Numbered from the stretch's first letter, positions 1 to 14,116 are shown. The stretch: 64,000 bases of DNA from Epichloe hybrida (GCA_019022495.1 JAFEKR010000045.1:186001-250000); one strand, 5' to 3'. The notes: a model not told the origin generated them from the sequence alone. Numbers and translations are program-made.

Positions 1-3000
1 AGCCCAGTCCGTATTGTTGCGTGTGGCACCCATGAAAGGAATCTGCGACAATGGTGGACAAGGCACGGCACGTCCTTGTCAGCGAGCGATCCGGAGATGG
101 CGAGGGTCGGAAGTGATGTGAGCTCTTTGGTTACTGAGCTTTACTTTCCGCTGGGACGATGCCATCCTTCCCGTCGGATGAAGATGAGGATGCAGTTCTG
201 TGCCGAACGAGTCATCGTCAGTCAAGTCAAATCGATGGAGCTTGGAAAAGCCGTTGGATTCTCTGCAACAGCGTGCTAGCTGCAGGGTCTTTTTTTCTTC
301 TTCCCTTGACAACACATTCATCGCTGGATAGACAATAGATCCTTTCAGACTTGTTGCAAGAGTAGTGACCGCAACTTCTGAAGGAATTCATTATAAGAAG
401 CAGTTTGGAAGAAACCACAGATAGCATGGGTGACTATTTCCGTCAGTTGATGTCCGCGCCTAGGAACCCTGTTCAAACCTGAACTTGCGCATCAACTTCC
501 GTCATGTACATCTCTGATTAAACAAGAAAGAAAACAAACATCTAGCAGCAGTCGGGTGTTTGATATCTCACTTGCATGATGGATATGCCGCAAATGGGGC
601 CATCGCTTGTGGTATATGGCTCTGATTCTCCCAATGTAGCTTTTCCTAGGCCTGTGAGCAACAATGAATTGATTCATTTTCGCTCGAACCTCTAGGCAAC
701 AATCCACCCGAAACGTGAGTCTACATGAATCTTTGATTTGACAATGGTGTTGTGTTGCGCGGTTCTTGCATGATAGAAGCCCAGCTGATATTTGCTTTAT
801 ATGTATGTATGGGCGTGGCTGACATCGCCGGCAGATGGGAGGAGGGAGGCTCGGATCCTTGACTTGTGACGATTGAACGAGCAGTGCTTGTCTGATGGGC
901 AACCCATAGACCCGTAAGGTGTATGAAGCCCAAGGAGATAAGCCTGGCATGGTCAGATTCGTGTAGACATGTGTTGTGTCCCACCTGGGCGAATGAACTG
1001 CTATGTTTTTTGCCAGTACGGACTATGTTTCATCATGACGGTCCTTCATTTGGACCAGGCGCGACTTCGTCGACCTTGATGTGCCACAGCATGCTGCTAC
1101 CTGACAAACTCGTATCAAATGCGAGCCACGCTTTCCATTCTGTCTTTTCGACATGACGCCTCTCAACTCCGGCGACAGGCCGTCATGCATCATCGATATG
1201 AAGTGGCTGCTTGTTGAGGCCCGCAGGAGCACCACTGCGAATCGGATGCTGGTGTCGACTTGTCACCAACAGAATCACGTTTCATACCCCTGACGACTAC
1301 TACCGTCCAACTTACATGTGCAATCGAGGAGTAGATCGAGAAGCAGGGACGCTGCAACTTGGAAATGGAGAAATGATCCCGGATGAGCACCTGCGACATG
1401 CGGAAGTTCAAGCAAGCAAGAAAGTGCTTCGTCGCCATCATGCCCTCGACCTGGTGTTCGCCATTGTAGTCGTAAATTGCATTTTGCGCCAAAGTAATCC
1501 GCCACTGCACGTAGCGAACACCCCTCCCGCATCGCCTCGCTACGAAAAAAAAAAAGAAAATAAATTATGTCTTAGGCGGATAATAAAAGGAGGAGTGAAA
1601 AAGAAAGTCGTGCATGTTCCAGGGCCATCTGCATGTGTTTTTTGGTACGGATTACCGAAACTCGAACAGGGACATCATGTAGTCGCATCTGCTTCGGTTT
1701 GATGCGACTCGGGGACGGAACACGCCACAAATTGATGGGGTGGCTTTCGACAGAAACTCCCGTAAGCAAGCAATCATAGCAGACCCGCTGGATATTAGAA
1801 GCTGATGTGCCGTGGCATCATGGGTCAAAGAGGCAGCGATATTAATGGGCGACGCCCCGTAGACAATCCGTTGGGACCAAGGCCCAGGTGATGATGTCCC
1901 GCTGGCTGACTGGGCAACGAAAAACATGTCATGACTTTGAAATGAGATCTGCCCCTGAGCCAGGTCTGAGCCAGGGTCATCAATAACCCCTGGCCTGGGC
2001 CGCCGTGGCGAAAAATGCGCGAAAGCCGGTCACAGCCAACATGGAGAGGGACCTGTAATATCAGATGCGAGTGTTGTTGGGTCGGTCCGAGGTGAGGCGG
2101 AGCTTGTATGTATGTGTGTACGGATCCGCACAACGTTGCTGCATCGGAGTCGCGGTACCTTGGGGCCTTTTCCAACGCTGGCTGGGATCGAGGTTGAAGA
2201 TGTTCGGAGCAGGGCCATGCATGGTGTGCCGAGTAATTAGCATGGTAGCGAAAAAGAGTGACAGAGCAATCCATCCGTATCAGCATTGCATCTACTGGAA
2301 ATGCACGAGCAAGCATGGCTTTGCATGCATTGCGACGTTGCAGTCATGATTCTGGAAATAGTACCTAATAAAGAGACAGAGGACAGGAGTCGTGTGCGGA
2401 GTAGTCTAGGAATAAAAAACATCAGTTCATTGGTTGTATCAAGATTCAAGAGTACATGTACACTGTCACTGTACAGATGCATACATGTACGTACATGTAC
2501 ATACATACATACATATATACATATGTAGCCAGGAGGAGGGGCCAGAATAGCCGGCCCATGCATGGTTGGCAGGAGCGTGGCCGTTCCTTCCCAGTCGGCG
2601 TCAACGTCATCATCAGATGTGATTATTGTTGCGGGTTTCGGGTTTGTTGCTGTTCTTGAACTTCAACTTCCCACGATCCCGGATTCCATCATCCCAGCCC
2701 ACTCTGTCCAACGTGGCGAAGCCGCCGACTTCTCCAACTCCCTTTTCCAACATCCGAGATTCTGTTAGTGCTGGACCACCACCTTCCCAAGGTCCTCGAG
2801 CGGATGGCATCCGACAGGCTGGCTGCAGCCGCCGATGGACCTGACCTCGTTCACTGGCCAGAGCTCAAATCACGGACCCTGGCTACAATACCAATAGTCG
2901 CCATCGACGAGCCTTTGGTGGCGCGTCTCCAGCTTCGAACGCAACCCGTAAATCTTGCCCCCGGTCTCTTCATCCTGCAGTATGTATGTAGTGGCCCTCC

Positions 3001-4357
3001 AACTTGCCAGCAAAGGGATTATCCTCCTCGTTTCCGTTCGTTGGCCACGTTGCGAGCGTTGCTATCTTTGGTGGGCCAACAAGTGGCTTGCTGTCGAAAT
3101 CGCGAAGCAAGTCGGATGCCTGTTTCAATTGCCCGCCCCCTTTCTATTGGCGCAGCACTTGGTATAACATGATCTGTGGAGAAGCAACCTCGTCGCTTTT
3201 ACGAACCGGACCCGAGACTGGTGTTCTGTTATCTCGTTTATGGCTACAGTGGATAACTTGATACTCCCGGCACCTCGACCGTCTGATCCTCGCTGCAGGC
3301 AGGACCTTGTCATTTCTCAGCGTTCGTCCAATTTCCACCTGGACTTGATCTACCAGCGAAGCTCCTTGGCCTCCGCTGGTCTTATACATACATAGTCTTG
3401 TCGAGGGGTTTCTTTAGTAACTATTGTCTTGAGACACTGCGGCGGACCACCATTAATTAGGCAATGGGAAGCTGGTGTTGACCGAGAACTGCAAACAGCA
3501 TTGGCTTCTTTTTCCATCTCCCCCCTTTCAACATCTACTTTTCGTTATCCTCTTTGTACAAGACAACGATCTTCTCCTTGGTTGAGCCGCCCGGATTCTC
3601 GGCATTTTGAGATCAAAGACAGCGCCGACGAGTAACGACATCCCGACAAGCAATCTCCACACTCCAGAGTTGCATGCTTTTCCGTTCCATTACCGACAGA
3701 CGAGAATTCCTTGGTTCCAGCGATCTTGTATATTTTACGGCTGGGTAGACCTTCCGAGTTGGTATGTACATATGCTGAGCACTCTTGCATGCATTTTTGA
3801 GTAAAGACCAACAAGGGTGAGGGCCTTTCTTTTTCTTTGATTTGGTGTCAGCCCTTGTTAGAGTCGGCCCTCGCTTGATTGACCTCAGGTGGCAGAGCTG
3901 CCACGTGGACTGGGACAGGAACTTGCTAATGCTCGTTGTACAGCTCCATCTAAATTTGGTGATTCAATTCGGACTACTTCAACGAGCCGATCTTCTTTGG
4001 CTTTGCACACAAATTGAATCATTCGGATTGACGCAACTGCACCGCACGTAAGCATCACTTTAACCGATGGAACAGGCATTTACGTATTTGCCCCCCGCTG
4101 TACCAAAAAAAAAAAAAGGTACACTTGGTGCGAGTCAAACGTGACGCTAACATTTCTTGGCGAGGGCCCCGTAGCTATCTCATATCAACTGCAGCTGAAA
4201 GTCTCAGCAGGGGCCTCTCTGTCTTTCTTCCAACTGTTGTATCTAGTCGTGACAAGGCGAAGAGGCTGGCTGATGCAACAGGTGGCGCATCAGTGCACCG
4301 TAGTCACTTGGTTCAAATGAAATCTTTCCTCGTACCGCATTGCTTTCACGAAATATA
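1..4357. other. Long intergenic region upstream of apsA
   Basis: No convincing gene was found in this 4.3-kb stretch. All open frames are short, overlap each other on both strands, and show no family I recognise. It holds a CATA-type microsatellite near 2,480-2,526, an A-tract near 4,107-4,119 and scattered pyrimidine tracts. Base composition is that of ordinary intergenic DNA and there is no RIP signature. The part nearest 4,358 presumably holds the promoter and 5' leader of the downstream gene. A gene with many small exons or a non-coding RNA could be missed here. Confidence 0.5.
2480..2526. repeat. CATA/TACA microsatellite
   Basis: Alternating acatgtac / catacatacata / atatac units form an imperfect tetranucleotide microsatellite. 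It is intergenic and also contains several short ACATGT-type palindromes. Confidence 0.7.
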
Positions 4358-7300
4358 ATGAAAAAGTGGGAGACGGACGATGAGATTTCGACCGGGGCGA
4401 GTGGACTCGCCTCGCTGACAACCGGTAATGAGCACTGCTCTCGAACATCGTCAGCAAAGCCCAAGAGATCAAGCAAGCGAACAATGACCCCTCCGATAAG
4501 GGGAACGTCGCCCTCCGACATGGCTACCGACCGCGGCGACAAGAGATCCTCCAGGGACATCACCAACGATCCAAGCATAAGCATCCTCGACCCAAGACGA
4601 TTCACTCCTACATTACACGCCAATCTCGTGTCTGAAATACTCGCCCTGCGAAGAGACCAGGACGAGAAAACGAGGCAAATCGAGAGCCTTGAGACGGCCT
4701 TGCACTTGGCGAAGGAGGAGCACGAGCAGCTGCAAGAAAGCCTGACCAACACGTCAAAGGAGAGTCGTTCCCTCAGGAGACAAATCTCCCTACTTGAGGG
4801 TGGGACGTCATCGGCATTGGGGGAGCTGGCACGCGAGAGGGACGAGGCGGTGGATTCCATCACTGACGCGAGAAAGCGACTGGACGCCGCGCAAAAGAAG
4901 ATGCGCAGTCAAGAGGATGACTCACAGAGGGTTCACGATCTCTGGGCTCAAGAGAAGGATGACTGGGAGGATGAACGTCGCAGATACGAAAGAAAGCTGC
5001 ACATCGCAGAAAGCCGCTTGAAGATGGTACTCGATGAAGTAGCAGCTTACCAGGCAAGTCAGGCCGGTAAGGCGACAAATGAAGATTTAGACGACCACGA
5101 TACCGACGGAGATGATGTCGGAGGAGAGCGCGACGCTGCTAGTGTGCGAACCATGAGCATGTCCAACAGCATCCGGCATTCTTTACTGAATGGTCCGATT
5201 CTACGACCCGGCAATTCGCTTGCAGATGAATTGAACTTTGACGATGACGATGATACCGATGCTGACGGCCGTGAGAGTGTTTTGTCCTCCTGCACAAGTC
5301 CAAAACACACACGGTCCTACAGCCGCGACAGCGCTTCTGGCAGGTTTCACCGCAGAAATCACAGCATCGACAGCCTAAAACGACTTGGTGGTGCTGCCCG
5401 GAGCAAGCTCAACATGAACCCTGCATTACTGGAGGCCCTAGAAGGTGAAGATGAGGACGAAGAGGAACCGGAGTTGCCTCCCCCACTCAAGGCATCTTAT
5501 ACAGATGCTGGAGTGCAATGCTCCCCGCCGCCATCAGAAGCCCCAAGATTCGTGTCGCCAACTGCCGACTTTTCTCCTCAGCGAGTGAAGACACCAGAGT
5601 CTGATAGTCCTGCTCGCGCTGACGGCGAAGTGGAAGCAAACCAGCGCAGAAAGCGTGTTCAGCTTAACAGGCCATTGATGATCGAACCGCCAAAACCTAA
5701 CCATGAGATGATTTCTACGTCTGCGCAAACTATTGAAATGCCTCTCAGTCCCCCCAAGACGCCACGTTCACCATGGCCCGAAAAACACACACCGGGACCA
5801 TCTCACGCCGTGGCTTCGACGCAGACGAATGAACCACTGCCCTTTTCCGTTGGAGTCCCCGCGTCAACGTCGAGAGCCACGGAATTTCCGCCGCCACAGC
5901 AGATTCCAACCATCAGCATCCAGCCCCCCACGAGTCGGCCGACTACACCAATGGAACAACGGCTTCCTCAGCATTTCAAGCACTTTGGCTGCCAGGTCAA
6001 CTTGTCATCAAATATCTCGATAAGCGATGCTTGCGTTCAGACCGAGGGCATACAGGTCGATAGGAGGATAGCTTTACTACCTCCGCATTTGCAACCATCA
6101 ACCATCTCGTCCCGGCCAACATCGCCCAATCCCTCCAAATCAGGTGTCCATCAAGAAGAGCAAGAGGCTGTCCCGAGCTGCATCCCCCCTCGAAACCCCA
6201 CCAGGTTGACTAATAGTCATGGCATGCCCGACTTTCCGTCGTCGCCTATCACGTCTCGAGAAGACGACGACGATTATCTGGGTATGACCGACCATCATCC
6301 ACCATCAAACAAGTGCAACTCCAAGAGGGCCAACCGCTTCAGCAGCATTTTTGCGGGATTTGACACCGCAAGCTCCGATGAAGGCGATGACTTTGCGGAT
6401 GCTGATGTGAGTGATTCAGAATACCGAACTGCTCTGTCTGCCCCAAGGCCACAGTCACTATCGAAACGAGTGACGAGACGAGGATCATTCGGGACTGTCA
6501 CAGCCACCAGTCCCGAACAGATCACACCAAAGTTTTCTGCTGTCAGGAGCTCCGCCAAACCGAATAGCAGCGAGGGTTTCAGCTCTTTCAATCTTACTGA
6601 TAAAGAAAACTACCCCCCAAAGGGCCACGGCAGGAAGCCGAGCAGGAAGTACGAGAAGACACCGACTCCTCCGCCACCATCGAGCGGATCCGGACTGCCC
6701 AATCGGACAAGTGCTATTCGGAGGGCGGCCATGATACAGAGCGGAATAGCTTCCCAGCAGAGCTGTCCCATAAGCCCGAGCATTCCAGATGGGAAACAAC
6801 CTCCGTTCCCAATACCGGCTCGAGACAGTTCACGACGATCGCAAGTTGATCTCAGCGCGCCGAGTGACGGCCGAGAAAGCCCTACCAGGGGTCCTACCAG
6901 GGGTCCTACCAGGGGAGAATTGTGGCACAGACGTGGAAGCAGTCGATCATCGCATCAACCACACAGCATTCGCAAAGTCCGTTCCGCGGCAGCATTGCCA
7001 CGTGCACCACGACTCCGAAGACATGGCAGCAGATCTCCCCCGCCGCTGTCGCCATCAACGGAGGCGCCCGAGAGCCCTGGTCTGCCGCCACTGCCCCGAA
7101 ATGACATCACCACGCCTCGTACAGGACGCGATCGAGGCCCATCCAGCTATCGCAGACATCGCCACGAGTTGTCTACCAATACGGACAATACTTACAACAC
7201 CAACTACACAGCTCTGACCACGGACACTGGTGCGTCGCACACAACGGGTGTAGTTGATGCAATTGCCCAAGCAATGGTTGGTGAGTGGATGCTCAAATAT

Positions 7301-8586
7301 GTCAGGCGAAGAAAGTCATTTAGCGTTCCCGAAAACACCGGGAAGGACGACAGCAGCAATGACCGCCACAAGCGATGGGTTTGGCTAGCGCCCTATGAAA
7401 GATCAATCCTTTGGAGCAGCAAACAGCCATCATCTGGCAGCGCTCTGCTGGGCAAGACTGGACGTAAACGTGAGTTCAAAGACCATCATCGCAAGCATCG
7501 CAATAGGAAAAGCCCCTTTAGATACTTACAAGGAAGCAGTCATGATTCAATCCGCCTTGGATGTAAAGGATGATAACCCGGCGCCCAAAGTCATGCCCAC
7601 TGTTTTCAACCGGTCAATCCTGATATTGACCCCCCAGAGAGCCCTCAAGTTCACGGCGAACTCTGCTGAACGACACTTCCTATGGCTGACTGCACTTTCA
7701 TTCTTGGCCCATTCCCAACAAGCATTGCCGGAGAACATTTCTGCGCCCAACCCCCACGTGAAGCACCAACAGTTCCGTGAATTCGAGGCCCCGCAGCCCA
7801 AGTTGAAACGAGGTGGCATACGAGACTCCATTCGGCTCGCCAAGCGCAAATCGTCGGCGTCTAAAATTGGGACCGCCCGTGTGCCAAGCATCGTCAGCGT
7901 GCCATCGTCTCGCATGAGCGAGGCTACCGGGTCCCGCGTCCCCGACTCGTCATCGGCTATATCAGGCGGACATAGTCGTGAGCAGTCAAGAGAAGCAGCA
8001 GACCCTCCGTTTGTCCCACGTTTCTCGGAACGAAGCGCACATGTCATGGCGACACACGGGCGCAAGCGAAGCAACACGGGAGGGCATGTCGCTCCACCAC
8101 TGTCCTTCAGGGGGTTCTCTGGACCGGCGGGGGACCACGAGTGGCGCGCAAAACTCGGGACAAGGCTCCGGCAACGGCAGCGCCGACGCGACGGCGTCTT
8201 CGGATGCTTACCAGACCCAGGGGTCAGCGAATGGGACTTGGAACATGAGTCGAACTGCGTCTCAGCGAACGTCTGAAGCGTCTTCAGGACCTGGCAACTT
8301 TTTTGATGCCATAGGAACCGTCCGGATGGAAGCATTCATCAGTCCTCTGGCTTACTCGCAAAACAATGCATCTCCCGGCACTGACAGGAACGACGACTAC
8401 AGAAGGAGTGCGCGGAGGAGGAGCAAGGAAATCAGGAGAAGAGACAGTCGCAGCCGACATGGCCACAACCACAACCACATCCACGGTCGAAGCGTTACAA
8501 AGTTCAAGGAACACGACAACAACAAAGGGAAATACCATGTCGAGGAGGATTATTTCCTCCGAGATGATCCATTCAGGGGATTCTAG
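4358..8586 (+). CDS. apsA: ApsA/Num1/Mcp5-like nuclear migration protein (one frameshift)
   Basis: Cortical anchor protein that positions nuclei through dynein and microtubules (known for A. nidulans ApsA, yeast Num1, S. pombe Mcp5). Residues about 85-240 form a long coiled coil that opens with the family's LHANLVSEI segment. The middle is a low-complexity, Ser/Pro-rich region. A Mcp5-type PH domain lies at about 965-1,100 (VGEWMLKY, RHKRWVWL, then SILILTPQRALKF and HFLWLTALSFL). The tail carries the conserved FFDAIGTVRMEAFISPLA segment. I chose the ATG at 4,358, since upstream in-frame codons are not ATG. One intron, 7,470-7,539 (gtgagt...gcag), falls inside the PH domain. The C-terminal frame is reached only by removing one G from the G5 run at 8,129-8,133; the total then is 1,385 codons plus stop. 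That is a sequencing indel or a real mutation that removes the tail. Confidence 0.9.
6881..6915 (+). repeat. 12-bp coding minisatellite in apsA
   Basis: About three tandem copies of cctaccaggggt keep frame and encode a repeated Arg-Gly-Pro-Thr unit in the disordered middle of the ApsA-like protein. Such 12-bp units can change in number without breaking the frame. Confidence 0.75.
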
Positions 8587-9190
8587 TCTGTTCCCCACAG
8601 TCAAGACGAGCTTACAATTGTGAATACCCCTAATTCTACTCCAATACGGATACCAGTCCCCGCTACTCTTGGCATTTTATTTGTCATTGCTGTATTTCTG
8701 GATGCTGAAGGTCTGCAATCTAAGAAACGGCCTCTGGAAATCGTTTTCTGCTTATTCTTATTCTTTATTCTTTTTTTATTTGTACCAAACAACGTCGTAC
8801 ATACCTTGGGGAAGAAGGACTGCCTTTTTTTTGCATGGCGTTTGGTGTAGTCGACTATGCTGTTCCACAACACCACGCATTAGCGATGGTGAATGCTCGG
8901 GGTCGCGAATGACGCAGTTCGTTTCTGGAGAGATGTGTAAAACACGGGAAGAGACGGGCAACAGAACGATTGAAATATTGCGCCTTTAGTTGTTTTATGT
9001 GCACACAGTATGTTGACGCTGGGCTTTATTCAAGCATGAAAGGCAGAGAATCACTCAGAGCCGGCGGTAGCAATTCTCATTTATTTAGTTTAAAAAATTG
9101 CAAGCAAAGATTGTCGACCTGTGTATGTAGCGTAAGAGAATGTGTCGTCGACTCGTTGACGTATCATCACCTGAGAGCCCGAGGGCCGAA
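8587..9190. other. Intergenic, apsA 3' region
   Basis: Pyrimidine-rich sequence after the apsA stop (T-rich tracts near 8,750-8,790) probably includes the 3' UTR and polyadenylation signals. No gene seen. RIP-type composition begins gradually after about 9,250. Confidence 0.5.
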
Positions 9191-12100
9191 GGGCCAAGGA
9201 CCCCATGTCCACAAATCCCAGCGAATATAAACGACTTCACCCCCGGAACCCGCCAGGTTATGATTAGTGAGGCACGCTTTTATTCCTATGTAAACAAACC
9301 TTCCATTAACTTAAATAGTTTATCTATAAAGGACTTAGAGACACGCTTTAGGGCTAGAGAGTACTATAATATCTAAAAACCCCCCCTTAAGACTTCTCTA
9401 ATAGAACTACGTTAATAATTTTAACGCTTAGATAATAGTTATAGTAGCCTTAAGAAGAACACTAGGATTTAACTTTAGATAGCTAGATATTATTAGCTTC
9501 TAGGAGGTCTAGTGAAATACCTATAATAGCCTTACCTATAGGGGAGTTATAGGGGAATTCTATCTTATTATAATAGAAGAAGAGTCCCCTAGAGTTATTA
9601 CCTTTATTTATAAATATATCCCCTAAGACTTATAGAGAATAGTAGAAAACTTAGCCTTTATCTATATAATTAAATTTAAGAACTAAACTATAAAAACCCT
9701 TTATATTAACGCTTACTAGTTACTAGCTAGGGCTAATAATATAACTACTATAGATAAATACTTTAAGATTTATAGAGGATTTAGGGGAGATATAATAATT
9801 CTTATAGGGGACTTTAACGCCCACTTCCCTAAATAGTAAATAGGAGTAAAGTAAAACCTAAGGGAAATAGCCCTTATTACCCTTATAGAAGCCCTAGAAC
9901 TTAAATACCTAACACTAAAAGACACTATTACTAAACTAGAGATCTATAGATCTAACGTTATTTAAAGGGACTTAGTAATTAATCTTATCTTTACTAATGC
10001 TTATACTATAAGCTATAGTATAATCTAGGGCCTTAAAGACCTATTAGACTACTACCTAGTACTATCTAAGATTATAATACTAATATAAGCACTCCCTAAA
10101 CTAGAGAAAAGGGTAGTGTATAAGTAAGCTATAATAGACTTAGATATACTCTATAACCTCCTTAGTAAGATACTACTACCTATAAACCTAAATACACTAG
10201 AAGACCTAGATAAGTATACTAGTATAGTAATTAAGACGCTCTAGTTAGTAGTAGCTAAATCTATAGAAACTAAAAGACTAAAGCTAAGGCATAGCAAGTT
10301 AGGCTAGACCCCTAGGCTTACGGAAATCTATAAGGCCTGCTAATCTCTATACTAGCAAAAGTCTAGAAATAATACCTAGGAAAATAATAAACTCTATATA
10401 GAAAAAAGAAAAGAATATAAAAAAAAGCTTAAGAAATAGAGGATAACTAGATATAGGGAGTAGGTAATAAAAGCTATAGTAAGCAAAGAAAAACTATAGT
10501 AGCTTATAAACTAGACCTAATAACGCTAAGAGAGATTAGCCCTAGTAGGGATTAATTCTCTTATAAAACCAGATAACACTAAAGCAATCACCCCTTATAA
10601 TATTATAGAAATACTAAGGGCTACTTTCTTCCCTCCCCTAAAGGAGGTAAATATATTAGATATATATAAGAAGTACCTAGAGCCTATTAAGTTCCCTCTA
10701 ATTATAAAAAAGGAAGTTAAGGAGGTAATATACTACTTAGTAACTAAGAAAGCTCCTAGACTAAATAAACTCCTAAATAAAGTGCTAAAGAAAGCTATAG
10801 GGTAAATAGACCTAAGAGACCCTAGGAAAAACTAGATTAAGAAAATCATAGCCCTCTTTAATATATACCTTAATATAAGCTACTACCTAAAATACTTTAG
10901 AGCCTTAATAATAGTAGCCCTTAAGAAAATAGGGAAGAAAGACCTAGAATTACCTAAGTTATACTAGCCTATTACCTTACTTAACTCCCTAGGTAAAATC
11001 CTAGAGGTAGTAATTACTACTTAGCTTTAGTATATTATATATAAGTATAACCTCCTCCTTAAATTTTACTATAGTAGAAGAAAGAGAGTATTAATTAATA
11101 ATATACTATATATAATTATCTAATATATTTATAAGGCCTAGGCAGAAGGTAAGGATACTACTATAGTATCCCTAGACCTTAGCTTAGCCTTTAATAATAT
11201 ATCCTATAATAGAGTACTATATAACTTAGCTATAAGAATAATAAGGGGCAAACTCCTTAGATTTATAGCTAGCTTACTCTCTAATAGATTAACTACCCTT
11301 AAACTCCCTAACTATAAAGGCTACCTTCTACTTATATAGATTAGTATCCTATAAGGCTTACTAATATCTCCCTTAATCTTCCTATTCTTTAATATAACCC
11401 TTATAGAATAACTAGAAGAAGTTAAACTAGTAGTAGTATAGATTAATAATACTAATATCCTAGTTAAAGGAAGTAAGGAGGAAATATATAAAGCACTTAC
11501 TAAAGCCCTAGAAATCTATAATAAATAGGCCTAGACTTATAAGGTAGTCTTTAACCCTATAAAATTCTAACTAATTTACTTCCTAAAGCTAGGAAAGAAA
11601 GCACCCCCCCTTATAGACCTAATTTACTATAGGGACTAGGAAATTAAACTATTAGAGAAGTATAAGATCCTAGGTATTACCCTAGACCCTAAGCTTAACT
11701 TTAAAGCTTATATTTAATAAGCTAAAGGCATAGTACTCTATAAGCTATACTAACTTAAGTCCCTAGGAAACTTAAACTAAGGTATTAGTACTAAATATAT
11801 CTACCTAGTATATAAAGTAATTATACTCCTAACCTTCCTTATAGCTTACTTAGTATAGTATAAGCTATACCTTAAAAACAGCCTAGTAGTTATAGTACTA
11901 TAATAAATCTAGAAATAGGCTATAACTTATATTACTAGATATTAGAAGATAACTAGCGGAGAGGCCTTAAATATAAAACTATATATACTACTAGCAAAAA
12001 AAGTAATTCTATCCTAAATAATCTAAATAATTATTAAGCTAGTAGTTAAGCTAATAATAAGAGACTTAATAGTATTATATAGCTTTATATATACCCTAAA

Positions 12101-13925
12101 GAGCTTGCTAGTATAAGCTAAATACTAGATTATTAGTAACCTTAGTCCTAATAAGGTCTAGACTAAGCCCCTTAAACTATTTATTATACCCCTATAGTAT
12201 AACTTCCCTAATATATATATTACTACTAAAAAGGAGTAAGTAGTAAGGGTATATAATAGGACTCTTTATAAGAAAGTAATTTATATATATATAGATAGAT
12301 TAGGAATAGAAAAATAGGTAGGCTTAGTAGCTTACTATAGTAACCTTAGCACTATAAAAATAGTATACCTAGGCTCCTTTTATAACTTCTTAGTATATAA
12401 TAAAGAGCTCTACGCCCTAAGCTTAGCCCTAGACTTAGTACTAGAGGATAATTAGCTACTAGTATTTATATATACTAATAATAAAGGAGCTGCTTTCTTA
12501 GTTATAAACCTAGCACTAAAATATAGCTAATAATTCCTATAGGACTTCTATAAGAAGTAAAGATAGATTATTAATCCTATTTATATATACTAGATCCTAG
12601 TATATATAGGTATCCTAGGAAATAAGGCTATAGATAGCCTAGTAAAGGGCATAGTAAGTTAGAAGGCTAAACTAAGTAATCTTATCTAGGGGGACCTAAT
12701 ACCTAGAAGAGTACTACTAATTAAAGGCTTCTACTTTATTAGATTAACTATTATCTAATATATAAAGGAAAAGACTATAGAGATCTAGTAGGAGAAATAG
12801 ATAGCTAATAATAGTAAAAGTAAGGTATACCTAAAAAGAATCTAGCTAGATATAACCCTAAGGACTCTAGATAAGTACACTAGACTATATAAGGTAATAT
12901 ATACTATAATTACCTAAATTAGAATAGGTAAGATTAGACTAAACACTACTCTATATAAATAAGAAGTAGTAGAATTACCTAACTATAACCTATATAACCT
13001 TAATAAATAATAAACCCTTAACTATATACTACTATAATACCCTAGGCTTAAGGAAAAAAAGGAAGCTATATAGAAAAATATTAGAACTAAGGTAATAAGC
13101 CTAAAAGAGCTCCTAGGAGACCCGGATATAGCGGTTAATATAGCCTAAATAATTCTCTAAGTAAATATCCTAAAATAATTCCACTAGGTAAATAAAGATA
13201 ATATTACTACTACTAATAGTAAATAACTAGAAAGGTAGTAGGCTAGGTAAGAGGCCCTTAAGATAAAAGCTAAAGAAGCTAAGGAAAGGGATAAGGCACT
13301 AAGAATAGGCATAAAGCTAGGCTAGCTTATATTAGTTAGGAGTTAATTAACTACTAACCCTTAGGCATAAGATATAAAGCATTATCCATATCCTAATTTA
13401 TTAACAGGACTATAACCTATTATTATAATAATTTTACTATAATCCCCTTTTTAAAAACCCCTTATAAGAATATAGATAGGATAGAAGAGAGGACTAAAAG
13501 CTATGTATAGCACTAAGCTAAGGAGGGAGCTATAAGAGAAGCTATAAGAGAAACCAAAAGAGAGGCTAGGATAGAGAGAAGCTAAGAGAGAAGCTAAAAA
13601 GGGAAGAGAGAACTAGTGGGCTATAGGCGTACTATAATAGGGACTCCGGAGAGCAACTAGAGGGCATAGGGGATAAGAGGGCACTAGGGAGCTTAAAAAG
13701 AGCATAAGCATAAGCAGAACAAAGCTCTCTAGAATCCCCTCACAAAGGGAGGCTAAAGAACATTATAATCTACTATATACTATAGGGGGGGGAAAGAATA
13801 AGGACTAGAGTGGGATACTAGGTCTTATAGCTACTACTCTACTAGAAATTCTCTAGTGGCGCCACGTAACCCTTTGGGTTTCTAGCCGGCGTAATGAATA
13901 CAACCAACCAACCAACCAACCAGTC
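9190..13925 (+). mobile_element. RIP-destroyed LINE (Tad1-like non-LTR retrotransposon)
   Basis: The conceptual forward translation, ignoring stops, shows the domain order of fungal Tad-type LINEs. An apurinic-type endonuclease contains GDFNAHF near 9,807-9,827. The reverse transcriptase has the PITLLNSLGKILE block near 10,966-11,006. Its catalytic Asp pair is now Asn-Asn near 11,445-11,460. An RNase H-like block follows at about 12,280-12,640. TAG and TAA replace expected Trp and Gln codons throughout, and CA/TG dinucleotides are nearly absent, which is the RIP signature. Both ends (before about 9,290 and after about 13,860) are hardly mutated. The 3' end finishes in an AACC microsatellite, as LINE tails often do. 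The 5' boundary is approximate and the element is probably 5'-truncated. No intact reading frame remains. Confidence 0.85.
13902..13922 (+). repeat. (AACC)n tail at the 3' end of the LINE
   Basis: Five tandem AACC units directly follow the last LINE-like sequence (gtaatgaatac). A short tandem tail at the 3' terminus is a known outcome of target-primed reverse transcription, so this probably marks the element's 3' boundary. Confidence 0.6.
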
Positions 13926-14116
13926 CAGTCAAGCCCCCCCCCACCCACCCACGGGCGGGTGGCACCACACGCCCCACGCCCCCTCCAATGATGTGTGGCT
14001 TGGCAACTTCTGATCAATTTCATTTCACCTCACGAGTCCCAAGGCCACACGGCGTCGTCAGCACTTTTGCATTGCAGCCCGCTTTGTTTTTCTTTCTTCT
14101 TCTACTTCTTCACAAG

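Noticed and set aside
492..950. 152-codon open frame on the minus strand
   Set aside because: No domain, no codon bias, overlapping frames on both strands; looks random.
1825..2316. 163-codon open frame on the minus strand
   Set aside because: Composition is irregular and no family pattern; probably chance.
2768..3172. 134-codon open frame on the plus strand
   Set aside because: Competing frames of similar quality overlap it and nothing is recognisable.
13988..14116. 43-codon N-terminal extension of the OTU protein
   Set aside because: Hydrophobic run comes from a T/C-rich leader; homologs start at the internal Met.
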